Positions 15,382 to 24,315 of a stretch of DNA of 32,850 bases are shown one piece after another. The DNA is taken from NCBI RefSeq assembly GCF_001440395.1, contig NZ_LLXZ01000112.1:1-32850 (forward strand). The letters are read 5' to 3'. The notes beneath the pieces are model-generated. The model was not told the DNA's origin. It saw only the letters and a program-made list of their open reading frames with translations, and ran no database searches. This DNA is from Bradyrhizobium jicamae. GTDB taxonomy: Bacteria > Pseudomonadota > Alphaproteobacteria > Rhizobiales > Xanthobacteraceae. The translations under genes and the position numbers were made by a program. Each line of letters starts with the position of its first letter. Position 1 is the first letter of the stretch.

Positions 15382-16356
15382 ATGCCGATATCGACACCGC
15401 TGACCGTCCGTCTGGGCATCCAGCATCCGATCCTTTCGGCACCGATGGACGTCATTGCGGGCGCGCGCCTGACGTCGGCGGTCAGTGCGGCCGGCGGTTT
15501 CGGCATTCTCGGCGGTGGTTATGGCGACAGGGCCTGGCTCGAGCAGGAGACGGCCAAGCTCGCTGGCGCTTCCGGTCCCTTCGGCGTTGGCTTCATCACC
15601 TGGAGCCTCGCGAAGCAGCCGGAGCTGTTGGACATCGCGCTCCACGCCCGCCCGCGGGCGATCATGCTTTCGTTCGGCGATCCAAAGCCCTTCGCGCCGC
15701 GCATCAAATCGTCGGGCACGCTCCTGATCTGCCAGGTGCAGGACGAGGCAATGGCGCAACAGGCGCTCGATGCCGGAGCCGACATCCTGATCGCACAGGG
15801 CACGGAAGCCGGTGGCCACGGCGCTTCGCGCACCACCCTCGATATCGTGCCGGCGATCGTCGATCTCGCGGCCGGACGTGTGCCGGTCGCCGCTGCAGGC
15901 GGCATCGGCGATGGCCGGGGGGTGGCGGCGATGATGATGCTCGGCGCCTCCGGCGTACTGCTCGGCACGCGCTTCTACGCCAGCGTGGAATGTGATGGGC
16001 CAGAAGAGGCCAAGCAACGCATCTGCGCGGCATCGAACGGCAACAGCGTTCGCGGCATCATCTTCGATCTCTCGCGCAACAATGTCTGGCCGGCGCCGTT
16101 TACCGGACGCTGCCTGATCAACGATCATGCGCGTCGCTGGATGGGACGCGAAGTCGAACTGATGCAGAACATCAAGACAGTCGCGGCCGACTATGCGGCG
16201 GCAAGGGCCGCGGGCAATTTCGACATCGCCGCCGTCATAGCGGGTGAGGCGGTCGGGTTGATCCATGATATCCCGCCGGCCGCCGAGATCGTTGACAGGA
16301 TCGTCAGCGAGGCCGAGCAGATACTCAGCGGTCGCCGCAACTCAGTCGCGGCCTGA
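15382..16356 (+). CDS. Nitronate monooxygenase family FMN protein, first of pair
   Basis: A 324-aa TIM-barrel flavoprotein of the nitronate monooxygenase/2-nitropropane dioxygenase family. IQHPILSAPMDVIAG opens the barrel, AGGFGILGGGYGD follows, His146 is in QGTEAGGHGASR (the catalytic His position), and AAAGGIGDGRGVAAMMMLGASGVLLGTRF forms the phosphate-binding end. Such enzymes oxidise alkyl nitronates, and many paralogues have other unknown substrates. AAGGAGGGG gives an excellent ribosome site before ATG 15382. It is probably regulated by the divergent LysR. It shares family but not close identity with the next gene, 38 bp downstream. Confidence 0.9.
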   Translation: MPISTPLTVRLGIQHPILSAPMDVIAGARLTSAVSAAGGFGILGGGYGDRAWLEQETAKLAGASGPFGVGFITWSLAKQPELLDIALHARPRAIMLSFGDPKPFAPRIKSSGTLLICQVQDEAMAQQALDAGADILIAQGTEAGGHGASRTTLDIVPAIVDLAAGRVPVAAAGGIGDGRGVAAMMMLGASGVLLGTRFYASVECDGPEEAKQRICAASNGNSVRGIIFDLSRNNVWPAPFTGRCLINDHARRWMGREVELMQNIKTVAADYAAARAAGNFDIAAVIAGEAVGLIHDIPPAAEIVDRIVSEAEQILSGRRNSVAA

Positions 16357-16394
16357 TCCGCGCCTACCTTCAATTCATGCAAGCGAGAAAAACC

Positions 16395-17471
16395 ATGTGG
16401 CCAGACCGCCGGATCATCGACCTCTTCAAGACCGAATTTCCGATCGTGCAGGCGCCGATGGCCGGCATCATGGACGCCGAGCTGGTGATCGCGGCGGCGC
16501 AGGGTGGGGCGCTGGGGTCGCTGCCGTGCGCGATGATCACGGCCGAGAAGGCGCGCGAGCAGGTCAACATCATCCGCCAGCGCGTCACGGCGCCGGTGAA
16601 CATGAACTTCTTCTGCCACACGCCGGTCGGTGCCGATGCCGCGCGCGAAGCGGGATGGAAGGCCAGGCTCGGCTCCTATTACAAGGAATTGGGCATCGAT
16701 CCTGCCGCGCCCATCAGCGCCGCCAACCGCGCGCCGTTCGATGAGGCGATGTGCGCCGTGGTCGAGGAGTTGAAGCCCGAAATTGTCAGCTTCCATTTCG
16801 GCCTGCCGGCTCCGGCGTTGGTCAAGCGGGTCAAGGCGACGGGGGCGCTCGTGATGTCGTCGGCGACCATCGTGAAGGAGGCGATCTGGCTGGAGGAGCA
16901 CGGCGCCGACGTCATCATCGCGCAAGGCGCGGAGGCCGGCGGCCATCGCGGCATGTTCCTGACCGACAATATCGCCCAGCAGCCCGGCACGTTCGCGCTG
17001 GTGCCGCAGGTGGTCGATGCGGTGAAGGTGCCGGTCATCGCGGCCGGCGGCATCGCCGACGGGCGCGGCATCGCGGCGGCGTTCGCGCTCGGCGCATCCG
17101 GTGTGCAGATCGGCAGCGCCTATCTGCGCTGCCCGGAATCCAAGGTGATCGGACCTGTGCGCACGGCGCTGGCGCAGGCGCATGACGATTCCACCGTCAT
17201 CACCAATGTCATGACCGGACGGCCCGCGCGCGGCGTCGCCAACCGCGTCATGCGCGAGGTCGGCCCGATCTCGTCTGATGCACCCGCGTTCCCGCATGCC
17301 GCCACCGCGCTCGGCCCGCTGAAGACGGCCGCCGAAAAGCTCGGCAAGGTCGACTTCACCAGTCTCTGGGCGGGCCAGGCGGTGCGGATGGGGCGCGAGA
17401 TGCCGGCGACGGAATTGACCCGCTCGCTCGCAGGCGCCGCGCTGGCTCGGCTCGGCGCGTTGGGCGGCTAG
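16395..17471 (+). CDS. Nitronate monooxygenase family FMN protein, second of pair
   Basis: A 358-aa member of the same family: FPIVQAPMAGIMDAELVIAA at the start, a long insertion around 85-120, His184 in QGAEAGGHRGMF, and AAGGIADGRGIAAAFALGAS. It is closer to classical bacterial nitronate monooxygenases than its neighbour, judged by the GGALGSLPCAMI and PVNMNFFCH motifs. The start at 16395 (MWPDRR) is preferred because the family usually begins close to this segment; ATG 16377 is an in-frame alternative and neither has a strong ribosome site. It is probably co-transcribed with the upstream paralogue and ends 21 bp from the convergent MBL gene. Confidence 0.9.
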   Translation: MWPDRRIIDLFKTEFPIVQAPMAGIMDAELVIAAAQGGALGSLPCAMITAEKAREQVNIIRQRVTAPVNMNFFCHTPVGADAAREAGWKARLGSYYKELGIDPAAPISAANRAPFDEAMCAVVEELKPEIVSFHFGLPAPALVKRVKATGALVMSSATIVKEAIWLEEHGADVIIAQGAEAGGHRGMFLTDNIAQQPGTFALVPQVVDAVKVPVIAAGGIADGRGIAAAFALGASGVQIGSAYLRCPESKVIGPVRTALAQAHDDSTVITNVMTGRPARGVANRVMREVGPISSDAPAFPHAATALGPLKTAAEKLGKVDFTSLWAGQAVRMGREMPATELTRSLAGAALARLGALGG

Positions 17472-17492
17472 CGCGGTGCCGGCTTCACGCCG

Positions 17493-18371
17493 TCAAAGCG
17501 CGTGGACCCAGGCCTCGGGGTAGAGCGCATAGGCGTTGCCGCGCCGCGCCAGGCGCGAGAACGCCGGGAAATGCAGATGCATCCCGGCGACCAGGACGCC
17601 GTCGGCGGAGACGCGGTCGAACATTCGTTTTCGCGATGTGGCCGCCGCAGCGAGATCGGTGTCGAACGACATGCCGGCCTCCGGAAAGGCGGTTTGCACT
17701 TCCGGCACATGTACGGTGTCGCCCCAGATCATCAACTGATCCTGGCCTGAAGCGACCAGATAGGCGGTGTGACCCGGCGTATGCCCGTGGCTCGGGATCG
17801 CGGTGACGCCGGGAAACACCTCGCCATCCCCAAATAGCCGCGTCCTGCTCTTGTAGGGCGCGACCTGCTCGCGGCCGGCCTGAAAAAACAGCTTCGCCGA
17901 TCGCTCGTCGGCCTTTGCCATCGCGCCGTCGTCGAACCAGTGCGCCAGCTCGTTCTCGTGCATCACGAGTTCCGCATTCGGAAACAGGAGCTGCCCATTC
18001 GACATGTCGGTCAGGCCGGCGGAATGATCCGGATGCATGTGGGTCAGCAATACCGTGTCGATCGATTTCGGGTCGATGCCATCAGCGGCGAGGCTGCGCT
18101 GAACGAAGCCGGCCGTGGGCTGCAGATAATTGCCCGATCCGGTGTCGATGATCGCGGTGCGCCCCTTGGAGCGGATCAGGAAGGTATTGACGCTGGTCCG
18201 CCGCGCCGGGCGGAAAGCATCGGTCAGGATCTGATGCGCCTTTTCAAGGTCGACGTTGCGCATCACGTCGAGGGTGCCGTCGAGATAGCCGTCGCTGACG
18301 GCGGTGACGATGATATCGCCGATCTTGCGATGATAGATGCCGGGAATCTGCTGGGCCGGTTGCGCATTCAT
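17493..18371 (-). CDS. MBL-fold metallo-hydrolase
   Basis: A 292-aa metallo-beta-lactamase-fold hydrolase with a complete dinuclear metal site: HMHPDH at 111-116, His201 in SHGHTPGHT, Asp218 in IWGDTVH and a late His in AGMHLHFPAF. No signal peptide is seen, so it is cytosolic. The fold covers lactonases, glyoxalases, sulfatases and others; the closest look is to AHL-lactonase-like members, but the substrate cannot be fixed. It starts 30 bp after the alpha/beta hydrolase gene on the same strand, so the two are probably one transcript. Confidence 0.9.
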   Translation of the reverse strand: MNAQPAQQIPGIYHRKIGDIIVTAVSDGYLDGTLDVMRNVDLEKAHQILTDAFRPARRTSVNTFLIRSKGRTAIIDTGSGNYLQPTAGFVQRSLAADGIDPKSIDTVLLTHMHPDHSAGLTDMSNGQLLFPNAELVMHENELAHWFDDGAMAKADERSAKLFFQAGREQVAPYKSRTRLFGDGEVFPGVTAIPSHGHTPGHTAYLVASGQDQLMIWGDTVHVPEVQTAFPEAGMSFDTDLAAAATSRKRMFDRVSADGVLVAGMHLHFPAFSRLARRGNAYALYPEAWVHAL

Positions 18372-18401
18372 GTGGGAAGACCTCGGGGCTTGGGGGAGCG
18401 G

Positions 18402-19193
18402 TCAGGCGCCGACCGATTTCAGGAACTCATCGATGCAATCGAACAGCACGTCGGGCGTTTGCACCGCCATGTAGTGGCCGGTGCGGATCTCGGCGTAGCG
18501 GGCGTCAGGAATGGCTTTGGCCACACCTTGCGCCAGCGCCGGCGGGCGGACGCGATCCAGGCTGCCGCCGATCACCAGCACCGGACATTTCAGCCGGGTG
18601 AGTTCGTCCTGCATCTCGGCTGCCGCCAGCATTCGCCAGATCGTCGCATAGCTCGAGGGATCGTTGCCGAGCCATCGGGTTCGGAAGCGCTCGAAGCGGG
18701 CGATGTCGCCGCGAAGCTCCGGGGCATAGCCGTTCAACATCGACTCCTCGACCGCGATCGCCATGCCTGCGGCCTCGATCTTCGCAAGGCGTTCGAGGGC
18801 CGGCGCGCGGCGTTCCGCCGCGATGCCGGTGGCGGGGCTGCCGACAGCGACGGCACTGGCGCGCTCCGGATAGCGGGCCGCGAAATGCAGGGCGATTGCA
18901 CCTCCGACGGCGATGCCGGCCAGCGCGACCTTACCGGCGATCCCGAATTGGTCGAGCAGGGCCGCGATGTCGTCGGCCATCGTATCGAGAGTAAGTTCGC
19001 CGCGCACTTTCTGCGACAATCCGGCGCCGCGGGTGTCGTAGCGGAGGACCCGGCGCGACTTCGCAAACCTTGGCGCGACGTCGTCCCAGCTTTCGAGCGA
19101 GCCGCCCATTTCGTGGACCAGCACCAGCGCGCGGTCGCCGCCGCCGCTCAACTCGCACCGCAGAGCGACGCCGTTAGCTTCAATGAAATCCAT
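18402..19193 (-). CDS. Alpha/beta-hydrolase fold protein with Ala at the nucleophile position
   Basis: A 263-aa alpha/beta-hydrolase fold protein. The oxyanion-hole region VLVHEMGGSLESWDDV, the RYDTRGAGLS strand, the acid loop VLVIGGSLDRVRPP and the late His in RTGHYMAVQTPD are all recognisable. The nucleophile elbow, normally GxSxG, reads GIAVGG with Ala95 (codon GCC, plus-strand positions near 18915) where Ser should be. It may be a non-hydrolytic binding protein or use a different chemistry. The start is taken at 19193 (MDFIEANG) because the fold begins there; the frame is open to 19301. It probably forms a two-gene unit with the MBL hydrolase. Confidence 0.85.
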   Translation of the reverse strand: MDFIEANGVALRCELSGGGDRALVLVHEMGGSLESWDDVAPRFAKSRRVLRYDTRGAGLSQKVRGELTLDTMADDIAALLDQFGIAGKVALAGIAVGGAIALHFAARYPERASAVAVGSPATGIAAERRAPALERLAKIEAAGMAIAVEESMLNGYAPELRGDIARFERFRTRWLGNDPSSYATIWRMLAAAEMQDELTRLKCPVLVIGGSLDRVRPPALAQGVAKAIPDARYAEIRTGHYMAVQTPDVLFDCIDEFLKSVGA

Positions 19194-19405
19194 GCTGCGC
19201 CCCCGGGGTTTCTTGTTGTTCTTGTTTGTCATCCGGCGAGCGACTGGCCGGTCAGCCCTGGTATCGGAAGCCGACGATACCGGAGACGACATGAATCTCA
19301 AATCGTGAATGGATCAGGGCGCGATGTTGGCGCGCATGAGCGGGGGCGGGCATGGCCGGCTGATGCGCCGCCCCACGCGCCACCGAATGCCTGCTCTTTC
19401 CTCGA

Positions 19406-19573
19406 CTAGTGCGCCGGTTCGTCGCGCCCGACGTCCAGATGCTCGGCGGCCAGCGACCGGTAATGGGCGGCCATCTCTCTGTAGTGCTGCTTCGAGATCG
19501 GATCGGTCGCACTTTCCGCGCGACGTTCGAACATTTCCGCCTTTTCCTGCAGGGTCTTGGCCTGTTGGGACAT
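19406..19573 (-). CDS. 55-aa small helical protein, KAE/MAxxYR type
   Basis: Reads MSQQAKTLQEKAEMFERRAE at the start and DEPAH at the end, with REMAAHYRSLAAEH in the middle. A strong GGGAGGG lies 6 nt upstream of the ATG at 19573. It resembles the 58-aa protein at 12550-12726 in the K-A-E and M-A-x-x-Y-R-x-x-A positions. It is probably cytosolic and helical; function unknown. Confidence 0.75.
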   Translation of the reverse strand: MSQQAKTLQEKAEMFERRAESATDPISKQHYREMAAHYRSLAAEHLDVGRDEPAH

Positions 19574-19591
19574 GGCTATCCCTCCCGTCGG

Positions 19592-19702
19592 TCAGGTTAA
19601 GCAGGCGAGGTAGACGATCGCCGCACCGAGCACGGTCCCGATGGACCAGAGGGCAGGATCCCAGCTTTCCGACCCGGCGCTGTCATTTTCGCTGGTCGAC
19701 AT
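19592..19702 (-). CDS. 36-aa single-pass membrane micro-protein
   Basis: Reads [20 protein letters not shown] and then one hydrophobic helix, [15 protein letters not shown], ending at 19592. GGGAGG precedes the ATG at 19702 with good spacing. It is 18 bp upstream of the 55-aa gene on the same strand, so the two micro-genes look like one transcript divergent from gatC. A longer frame reaching 20233 is the shadow of gatC. Confidence 0.6.
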   Translation of the reverse strand: MSTSENDSAGSESWDPALWSIGTVLGAAIVYLACLT

Positions 19703-19911
19703 GACACGGCCTCCCAATGTTCTGGCCGTGACTACATTCCCCGACTGTTTCAGGATGACTACGTAGGGGTCGCAAAGTGGTTTCGTCAGGGCGTTTTGCG
19801 CAGAATATGGGCGCTCGGCGCTCAAAATCTTGTGCGTCGGGGCGAGGCGGTTTTTGATCCCAAAAGGGCGGTATTCGGGATCCGAAGGCCCCGCTCGGCC
19901 TGTTCCCGTGG

Positions 19912-19940
19912 TTGCGGCGCAAAAGCGGCCTCTGCTATAC
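19912..19940 (+). promoter_or_regulatory. Putative sigma70-type promoter of the gat operon
   Basis: TTGCGG (19912-19917), a 17-bp spacer, then CTATAC (19935-19940) with an upstream TG (TGCTATAC), an extended -10. The start of transcription would be about 30 nt before the gatC ATG at 19976. The tRNA-Ser gene has the same -35 hexamer and spacing. Confidence 0.45.
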
Positions 19941-19975
19941 GGCGGGTGCCAATTCTCCGTTTGAGGCCTATATTT

Positions 19976-20263
19976 ATGTCTGTTGATGCCGCCACCGTTC
20001 GCCGCATCGCGCATCTGGCGCGAATTGCGGTCGCCGAGGCCGAGGTTCCCCACCTGCAAGGCGAACTGAATGCCATGCTGGCTTTCGTGGAGCAGCTTTC
20101 GGAAGTGAATGTCGACGGCGTCGAACCGATGACTTCGGTGACACCGATGGAAATGAAGAAGCGCGCCGACGTGGTCAATGACGGCGAGATTCCCGACGAC
20201 ATCGTCAGGAACGCGCCGGAGACGCAAGGTCATTTCTTTTTGGTGCCCAAGGTCATTGAGTAA
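19976..20263 (+). CDS. gatC: Asp-tRNA(Asn)/Glu-tRNA(Gln) amidotransferase subunit C
   Basis: A 95-aa subunit that bridges GatA and GatB in the transamidosome. Typical features are [19 protein letters not shown] at the N-terminus, [20 protein letters not shown] in the middle and a C-terminal FFLVPKVIE. The complex converts mischarged Glu-tRNA(Gln) and/or Asp-tRNA(Asn) to the correct aminoacyl-tRNAs. The ATG at 19976 gives the usual length; the open frame upstream lacks family sequence. It leads a five-gene operon. The ribosome site is weak. Confidence 0.95.
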   Translation: MSVDAATVRRIAHLARIAVAEAEVPHLQGELNAMLAFVEQLSEVNVDGVEPMTSVTPMEMKKRADVVNDGEIPDDIVRNAPETQGHFFLVPKVIE

Positions 20264-20289
20264 AACCTCTCTGCGAGATCGGAAGTCCG

Positions 20290-20502
20290 ATGTGTCTGCT
20301 CTGCGACGATGAAAAGGCCTATCAGGCCTACATGAACTATCTCGACGCGATGGAGCGGCAGGGCAAGGCCGCCGATCCCGACAAGGCGATGGACGCTGTC
20401 CTCGATCAGCTCGAGGCCAATGAAAGGACCCGGCCCAAGTCCAACGACCCCGCCAACGACAAGACGCTTTCTCCGTTCTTCTGCAGCCCGATCAATAAAT
20501 GA
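20290..20502 (+). CDS. 70-aa protein between gatC and gatA, unknown function
   Basis: A small protein not recognised as any GatCAB subunit. It begins [20 protein letters not shown], giving a CxxC pair (Cys2, Cys5), and ends with [11 protein letters not shown] (Cys65). The middle is a charged helix. GGAAG gives a ribosome site before the ATG at 20290. Its TGA overlaps the gatA start as ATGA (20499-20502), so gatA translation may depend on its translation. The three cysteines could bind metal; this is speculation. I recall similar short proteins in this place in related Bradyrhizobiaceae, but that was not checked. Confidence 0.8.
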   Translation: MCLLCDDEKAYQAYMNYLDAMERQGKAADPDKAMDAVLDQLEANERTRPKSNDPANDKTLSPFFCSPINK

Positions 20503-21974
20503 CCGACCTCACATCCCTGACAATCGCCGAGGCCCGAGAGGGCCTCGCGAGCAAATCTTTCACATCGCTTGAACTGACGGATGCGCATCTCGCCGCCATC
20601 GAAGCGGCGCGTTCGCTCAACGCCTTCGTGCTGGAAACGCCCGATAAGGCCCGCGACATGGCGCGCGCGGTCGATGCCAGGATCGCCAAGGGCGAGGGCG
20701 GGCCACTGGCCGGCATTCCGCTCGGGATCAAGGACCTGTTCGCGACCAGGGACGTACGCACCACCGCGTGCTCGAAGATCCTCGGCAATTTCGTGCCGCC
20801 TTACGAATCGACCGTGACGTCGCAGCTCTGGCGCGACGGCGCCGTGATGCTCGGCAAGCTCAACAACGACGAATTCGCGATGGGCTCGTCGAACGAGACC
20901 TCGTGCTTCGGCCCGGTGGTCAATCCGTGGCGGCGCGAGGGCTCCAATACCGCGCTGGTGCCGGGCGGCTCGTCCGGCGGATCAGCCTCCGCCGTGGCGG
21001 CGCTGCTCTGCATGGGCGCGACCGCCACCGATACCGGCGGCTCGATCCGTCAGCCTGCGGCGTTCACCGCGACCGTCGGCGTCAAGCCGACCTATGGCCG
21101 CTGCTCGCGCTGGGGCATCGTGGCGTTCGCGTCTTCGCTCGACCAGGCGGGACCGATCGCGCGCACCACGCGCGATGCCGCGATCCTGATGCGCTCGATG
21201 GCCGGCCACGATCCCAAGGACACCACCTCGGTCGACCGCGCGGTGCCGGACTACGAGGCCGCGATTGGCAAGTCGGTGAAGGGCATGAAAATCGGCATCC
21301 CGAAGGAGTACCGTCTCGACGGCATGCCGGCGGAAATCGAAAAGCTCTGGACGGAAGGTGCGGCGTGGCTGAAGGCGGCCGGCGCCGAACTGGTCGAGGT
21401 GTCGCTGCCGCACACCAAATACGCGCTGCCGGCCTACTACATCGTGGCGCCCGCGGAGGCCTCGTCGAACCTCGCACGCTACGACGGCGTGCGTTACGGC
21501 CTGCGCGTGCCGGGCCGCAACATCGGCGAGTTGTACGAAGGCACTCGCGCCGAAGGCTTTGGCGACGAAGTGCGCCGCCGCGTCATGATCGGCACCTATG
21601 TGCTCTCCGCCGGCTATTACGATGCCTATTATCTGCGCGCGCAAAAAGTGCGCACGCTGATCAAGAAGGATTTTGAGGATTGCTTCGCCAGGGGCGTCAA
21701 CGCGATCCTGACGCCGGCGACGCCGTCGGCTGCCTTTGGTGTTGGAGAGAAGGGCGGCGCCGATCCGGTCGAGATGTATCTCAACGACATCTTCACGGTG
21801 ACGGTGAACATGGCGGGACTCCCGGGCATCGCCGTGCCCGCCGGCAAGGACGCGCAGGGGCTGCCGCTTGGCCTGCAATTGATCGGCCGTCCGTTCGACG
21901 AAGAGACGCTGTTCTCGCTCGGCGAAGTCGTGGAGCAGGCGGCCGGCCGCTTCACGCCGACGCGCTGGTGGTAG
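20499..21974 (+). CDS. gatA: Aspartyl/glutamyl-tRNA amidotransferase subunit A
   Basis: A 491-aa glutaminase subunit that releases ammonia from glutamine for the amidation step. The amidase-signature triad is complete: Lys78 in GIKDLF, cis-Ser158 in [14 protein letters not shown] and Ser182 in [11 protein letters not shown], with the same 24-residue serine spacing as the amidase at 442-1683. The length is normal. The start overlaps the orf70 stop, and the ATG of orf97 follows the gatA stop by 2 bp. The family identity is secure from these motifs and from gatC and gatB on either side. Confidence 0.97.
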   Translation: MTDLTSLTIAEAREGLASKSFTSLELTDAHLAAIEAARSLNAFVLETPDKARDMARAVDARIAKGEGGPLAGIPLGIKDLFATRDVRTTACSKILGNFVPPYESTVTSQLWRDGAVMLGKLNNDEFAMGSSNETSCFGPVVNPWRREGSNTALVPGGSSGGSASAVAALLCMGATATDTGGSIRQPAAFTATVGVKPTYGRCSRWGIVAFASSLDQAGPIARTTRDAAILMRSMAGHDPKDTTSVDRAVPDYEAAIGKSVKGMKIGIPKEYRLDGMPAEIEKLWTEGAAWLKAAGAELVEVSLPHTKYALPAYYIVAPAEASSNLARYDGVRYGLRVPGRNIGELYEGTRAEGFGDEVRRRVMIGTYVLSAGYYDAYYLRAQKVRTLIKKDFEDCFARGVNAILTPATPSAAFGVGEKGGADPVEMYLNDIFTVTVNMAGLPGIAVPAGKDAQGLPLGLQLIGRPFDEETLFSLGEVVEQAAGRFTPTRWW

Positions 21975-21976
21975 CG

Positions 21977-22270
21977 ATGGCGGATTTCCGCGCTACTCTC
22001 GCGGACAATGCGCCGGCACCTGGTCTGGAACCGCCGCTGGCCGGGCTATGGTGGGCCGCCAAAGGCGACTGGGACCGGGCGCACAAGATCGTGCAGGATG
22101 AGGGCAGCGCCGAGGCCGCCTGGGTGCACGCCTACCTGCACCGCGTCGAAGGCGATCTCGGCAATGCCGGCTATTGGTACCGCCAGGCCGGCCAGCCGGT
22201 GGCAAAGGATTCTCTGGAAGCCGAATGGGAGCGGATCGTGACCGCGCTGCTCGGGAGTGGAAAAGCATGA
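21977..22270 (+). CDS. 97-aa protein between gatA and gatB, TPR-like, unknown function
   Basis: A 97-aa protein starting [20 protein letters not shown]. The centre reads [20 protein letters not shown], then [20 protein letters not shown] and YRQAGQPV. This is helix-turn-helix repeat material of the TPR/Sel1 kind, and HAYLHRxEGD-NAxYWYRxAG is a pattern I associate with a widespread family without known function. It begins 2 bp after gatA ends and its TGA overlaps the gatB ATG (22267-22270), so it is embedded in the amidotransferase operon. A scaffold or assembly role is possible but only inferred from position. Confidence 0.85.
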   Translation: MADFRATLADNAPAPGLEPPLAGLWWAAKGDWDRAHKIVQDEGSAEAAWVHAYLHRVEGDLGNAGYWYRQAGQPVAKDSLEAEWERIVTALLGSGKA

Positions 22271-23751
22271 ACGTGTCAGTGAAACCGGGAAAACTGATCA
22301 AGGGCCAGACCGGCGACTGGGAAGTCGTGATCGGGATGGAGGTGCACGCCCAGGTCACGTCGAAGTCAAAGCTGTTCTCGGGCGCCTCGACCGAATTCGG
22401 CGGCGAGCCCAACAGCCACGTGTCGCTGGTCGACGCGGCGATGCCCGGCATGCTGCCTGTGATCAACGAGGAATGCGTGCGGCAGGCTGTGCGCACCGGG
22501 CTTGGGCTGAACGCAAAGATCAACCTGCGCTCGGTGTTCGACCGCAAGAACTATTTCTATGCGGATTCGCCGCAGGGCTACCAGATCAGCCAGTACAAAT
22601 CGCCGATCGTCGGCGAGGGCGAGGTCACGGTCGAACTCGATGGTGGCAAGACCGCCACCATCGGCATCGAGCGGCTGCACCTGGAGCAAGACGCCGGCAA
22701 GTTGCTGCACGATCAGTCACCGACCATGTCCTATGTCGATCTCAACCGTTGCGGCGTGGCGCTGATGGAGATCGTATCAAAACCGGACATTCGCGATGCC
22801 GAGCAGGCCAAGGCGTATGTGACCAAGCTGCGTTCGATCCTGCGTTATCTTGGCACCTGCGACGGCGACATGGAGAAGGGTTCATTGCGCGCCGACGTCA
22901 ACGTTTCCGTGCGCAAACCGGGAGGGCCGCTCGGTACCCGCTGCGAAATCAAGAACATGAACTCGATCAACTTCATCGGCCAGGCGATCGAGTACGAGGC
23001 GCGTCGTCAGATCGAGATCATCGAGGATGGCGGCTCGATCGACCAGGAAACGCGGCTGTTCGACCCCAACAAGGGCGAGACGCGCTCGATGCGCTCCAAG
23101 GAAGAGGCGCACGATTATCGCTATTTCCCGGATCCCGACCTGCTGCCGCTCGAATTCACGCAGGCCTATATCGATGAGCTCAAGGCGCATCTGCCGGAAT
23201 TGCCCGACCAGAAGAAGGCGCGCTTCATCGAGAGCCTTGGTCTGTCGCCCTACGACGCCGGCGTGCTGGTGGCCGAGCGCGAGAGCGCGGTGTTCTACGA
23301 GACCGTGCTGGCGGGCCTTGCCGACAAGGCGCGCGACGGCAAGCTCGCCGCCAACTGGGTGATCAACGAACTGTTCGGCCGCCTCAACAAGGAAGGCCAT
23401 GACATCACGGACTCGCCGGTGTCGGCGGCGCAGCTCGCGGCGATCGTCGGCCTGATCGGCGAGGGCACGATCTCCGGCAAGATCGCAAAGGACCTGTTCG
23501 AGATCGTCTGGACCGAAGGCGGCGACCCGCGCGAGCTGGTGGAAAGCCGCGGCATGAAGCAGGTCACCGATCTCGGCGCGATCGAGAAGGTCGTTGACGA
23601 CATCATCGCGGCCAATCCGGACAAGGTCGCGCAGGCGAAGGCCAGGCCGCAGCTCGCCGCCTGGTTCGTCGGCCAGGTGATGAAGCAATCGGGCGGCAAG
23701 GCCAATCCGCAAGCCGTCAACGATCTCTTGAAAGCGAAGCTCGGCATCTGA
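22267..23751 (+). CDS. gatB: Aspartyl/glutamyl-tRNA amidotransferase subunit B
   Basis: A 494-aa subunit that phosphorylates and amidates the mischarged tRNA. The cradle domain begins [20 protein letters not shown]; other landmarks are [48 protein letters not shown] and the tail YqeY-like domain ending [18 protein letters not shown]. The length is normal. The ATG at 22267 overlaps the orf97 stop; the upstream open frame is an orf97 shadow. A 7-bp hairpin immediately follows the stop codon. Confidence 0.97.
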   Translation: MNVSVKPGKLIKGQTGDWEVVIGMEVHAQVTSKSKLFSGASTEFGGEPNSHVSLVDAAMPGMLPVINEECVRQAVRTGLGLNAKINLRSVFDRKNYFYADSPQGYQISQYKSPIVGEGEVTVELDGGKTATIGIERLHLEQDAGKLLHDQSPTMSYVDLNRCGVALMEIVSKPDIRDAEQAKAYVTKLRSILRYLGTCDGDMEKGSLRADVNVSVRKPGGPLGTRCEIKNMNSINFIGQAIEYEARRQIEIIEDGGSIDQETRLFDPNKGETRSMRSKEEAHDYRYFPDPDLLPLEFTQAYIDELKAHLPELPDQKKARFIESLGLSPYDAGVLVAERESAVFYETVLAGLADKARDGKLAANWVINELFGRLNKEGHDITDSPVSAAQLAAIVGLIGEGTISGKIAKDLFEIVWTEGGDPRELVESRGMKQVTDLGAIEKVVDDIIAANPDKVAQAKARPQLAAWFVGQVMKQSGGKANPQAVNDLLKAKLGI

Positions 23752-24315
23752 AGCGTCCCGTAACGGGACGACTCCGGCGTTGATGACGTCGCGATCGATG
23801 CGCGAGAACGTGCATCGATCGTCCATCGCGATCTGAAATTCGTCATCGCGACCGACAGCGCAGTTGCGAATCGGTGTTCGCGATTCGCAAAAAAGTTCGG
23901 TTCTGGCGAGCGGCGATGAGACGCCAACGCTGTCACTGTGAAAATTTTTTTATTGCCAAAGCTTGCGACTCAGAGTCCGTGCACACGGCTTTTTGGCGGC
24001 ATCAGTGAGTCGCGGTGAACGTGCGCGTGCATTGATCGTCACTTCAGTGAATCAAAGAAAGTGCTGCAGCACAGGCGCTTCCTGCAATATTCGCAAACAC
24101 CGATGTCGAGCGTTGCGGCACTTTTTGCATCGACGCGCGCATCCATCATTGTGTTGTCGAACGAAGTGCTTCGCGCGCTCTCTCGTCGCCGTGTCAACAC
24201 TTCCTTAAGCGGGACGCTGTTTTTTTGAGTGCGTTGGTGTATTCGGGATGTAGTGCATCTCGATTCCCGAGTGCACGCAGCGACTAAGCCATCTCACTTA
24301 CATTAGGAGGGCAAC
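23752..24315. other. Non-coding stretch with several perfect inverted repeats
   Basis: No convincing gene lies in these 560 bp. Three perfect dyads follow gatB: CGTCCCG-taa-CGGGACG (23754-23770), CGATCGATGC/GCATCGATCG (23792-23801 and 23812-23821) and TTGCGAATCG/CGATTCGCAA (23864-23873 and 23881-23890). The first could end the gat transcript though no T-run follows. The rest is AT-richer than the window, with T-runs near 23945-23952 and 24220-24226, and leads into the histone-like micro-ORF. Confidence 0.6.
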
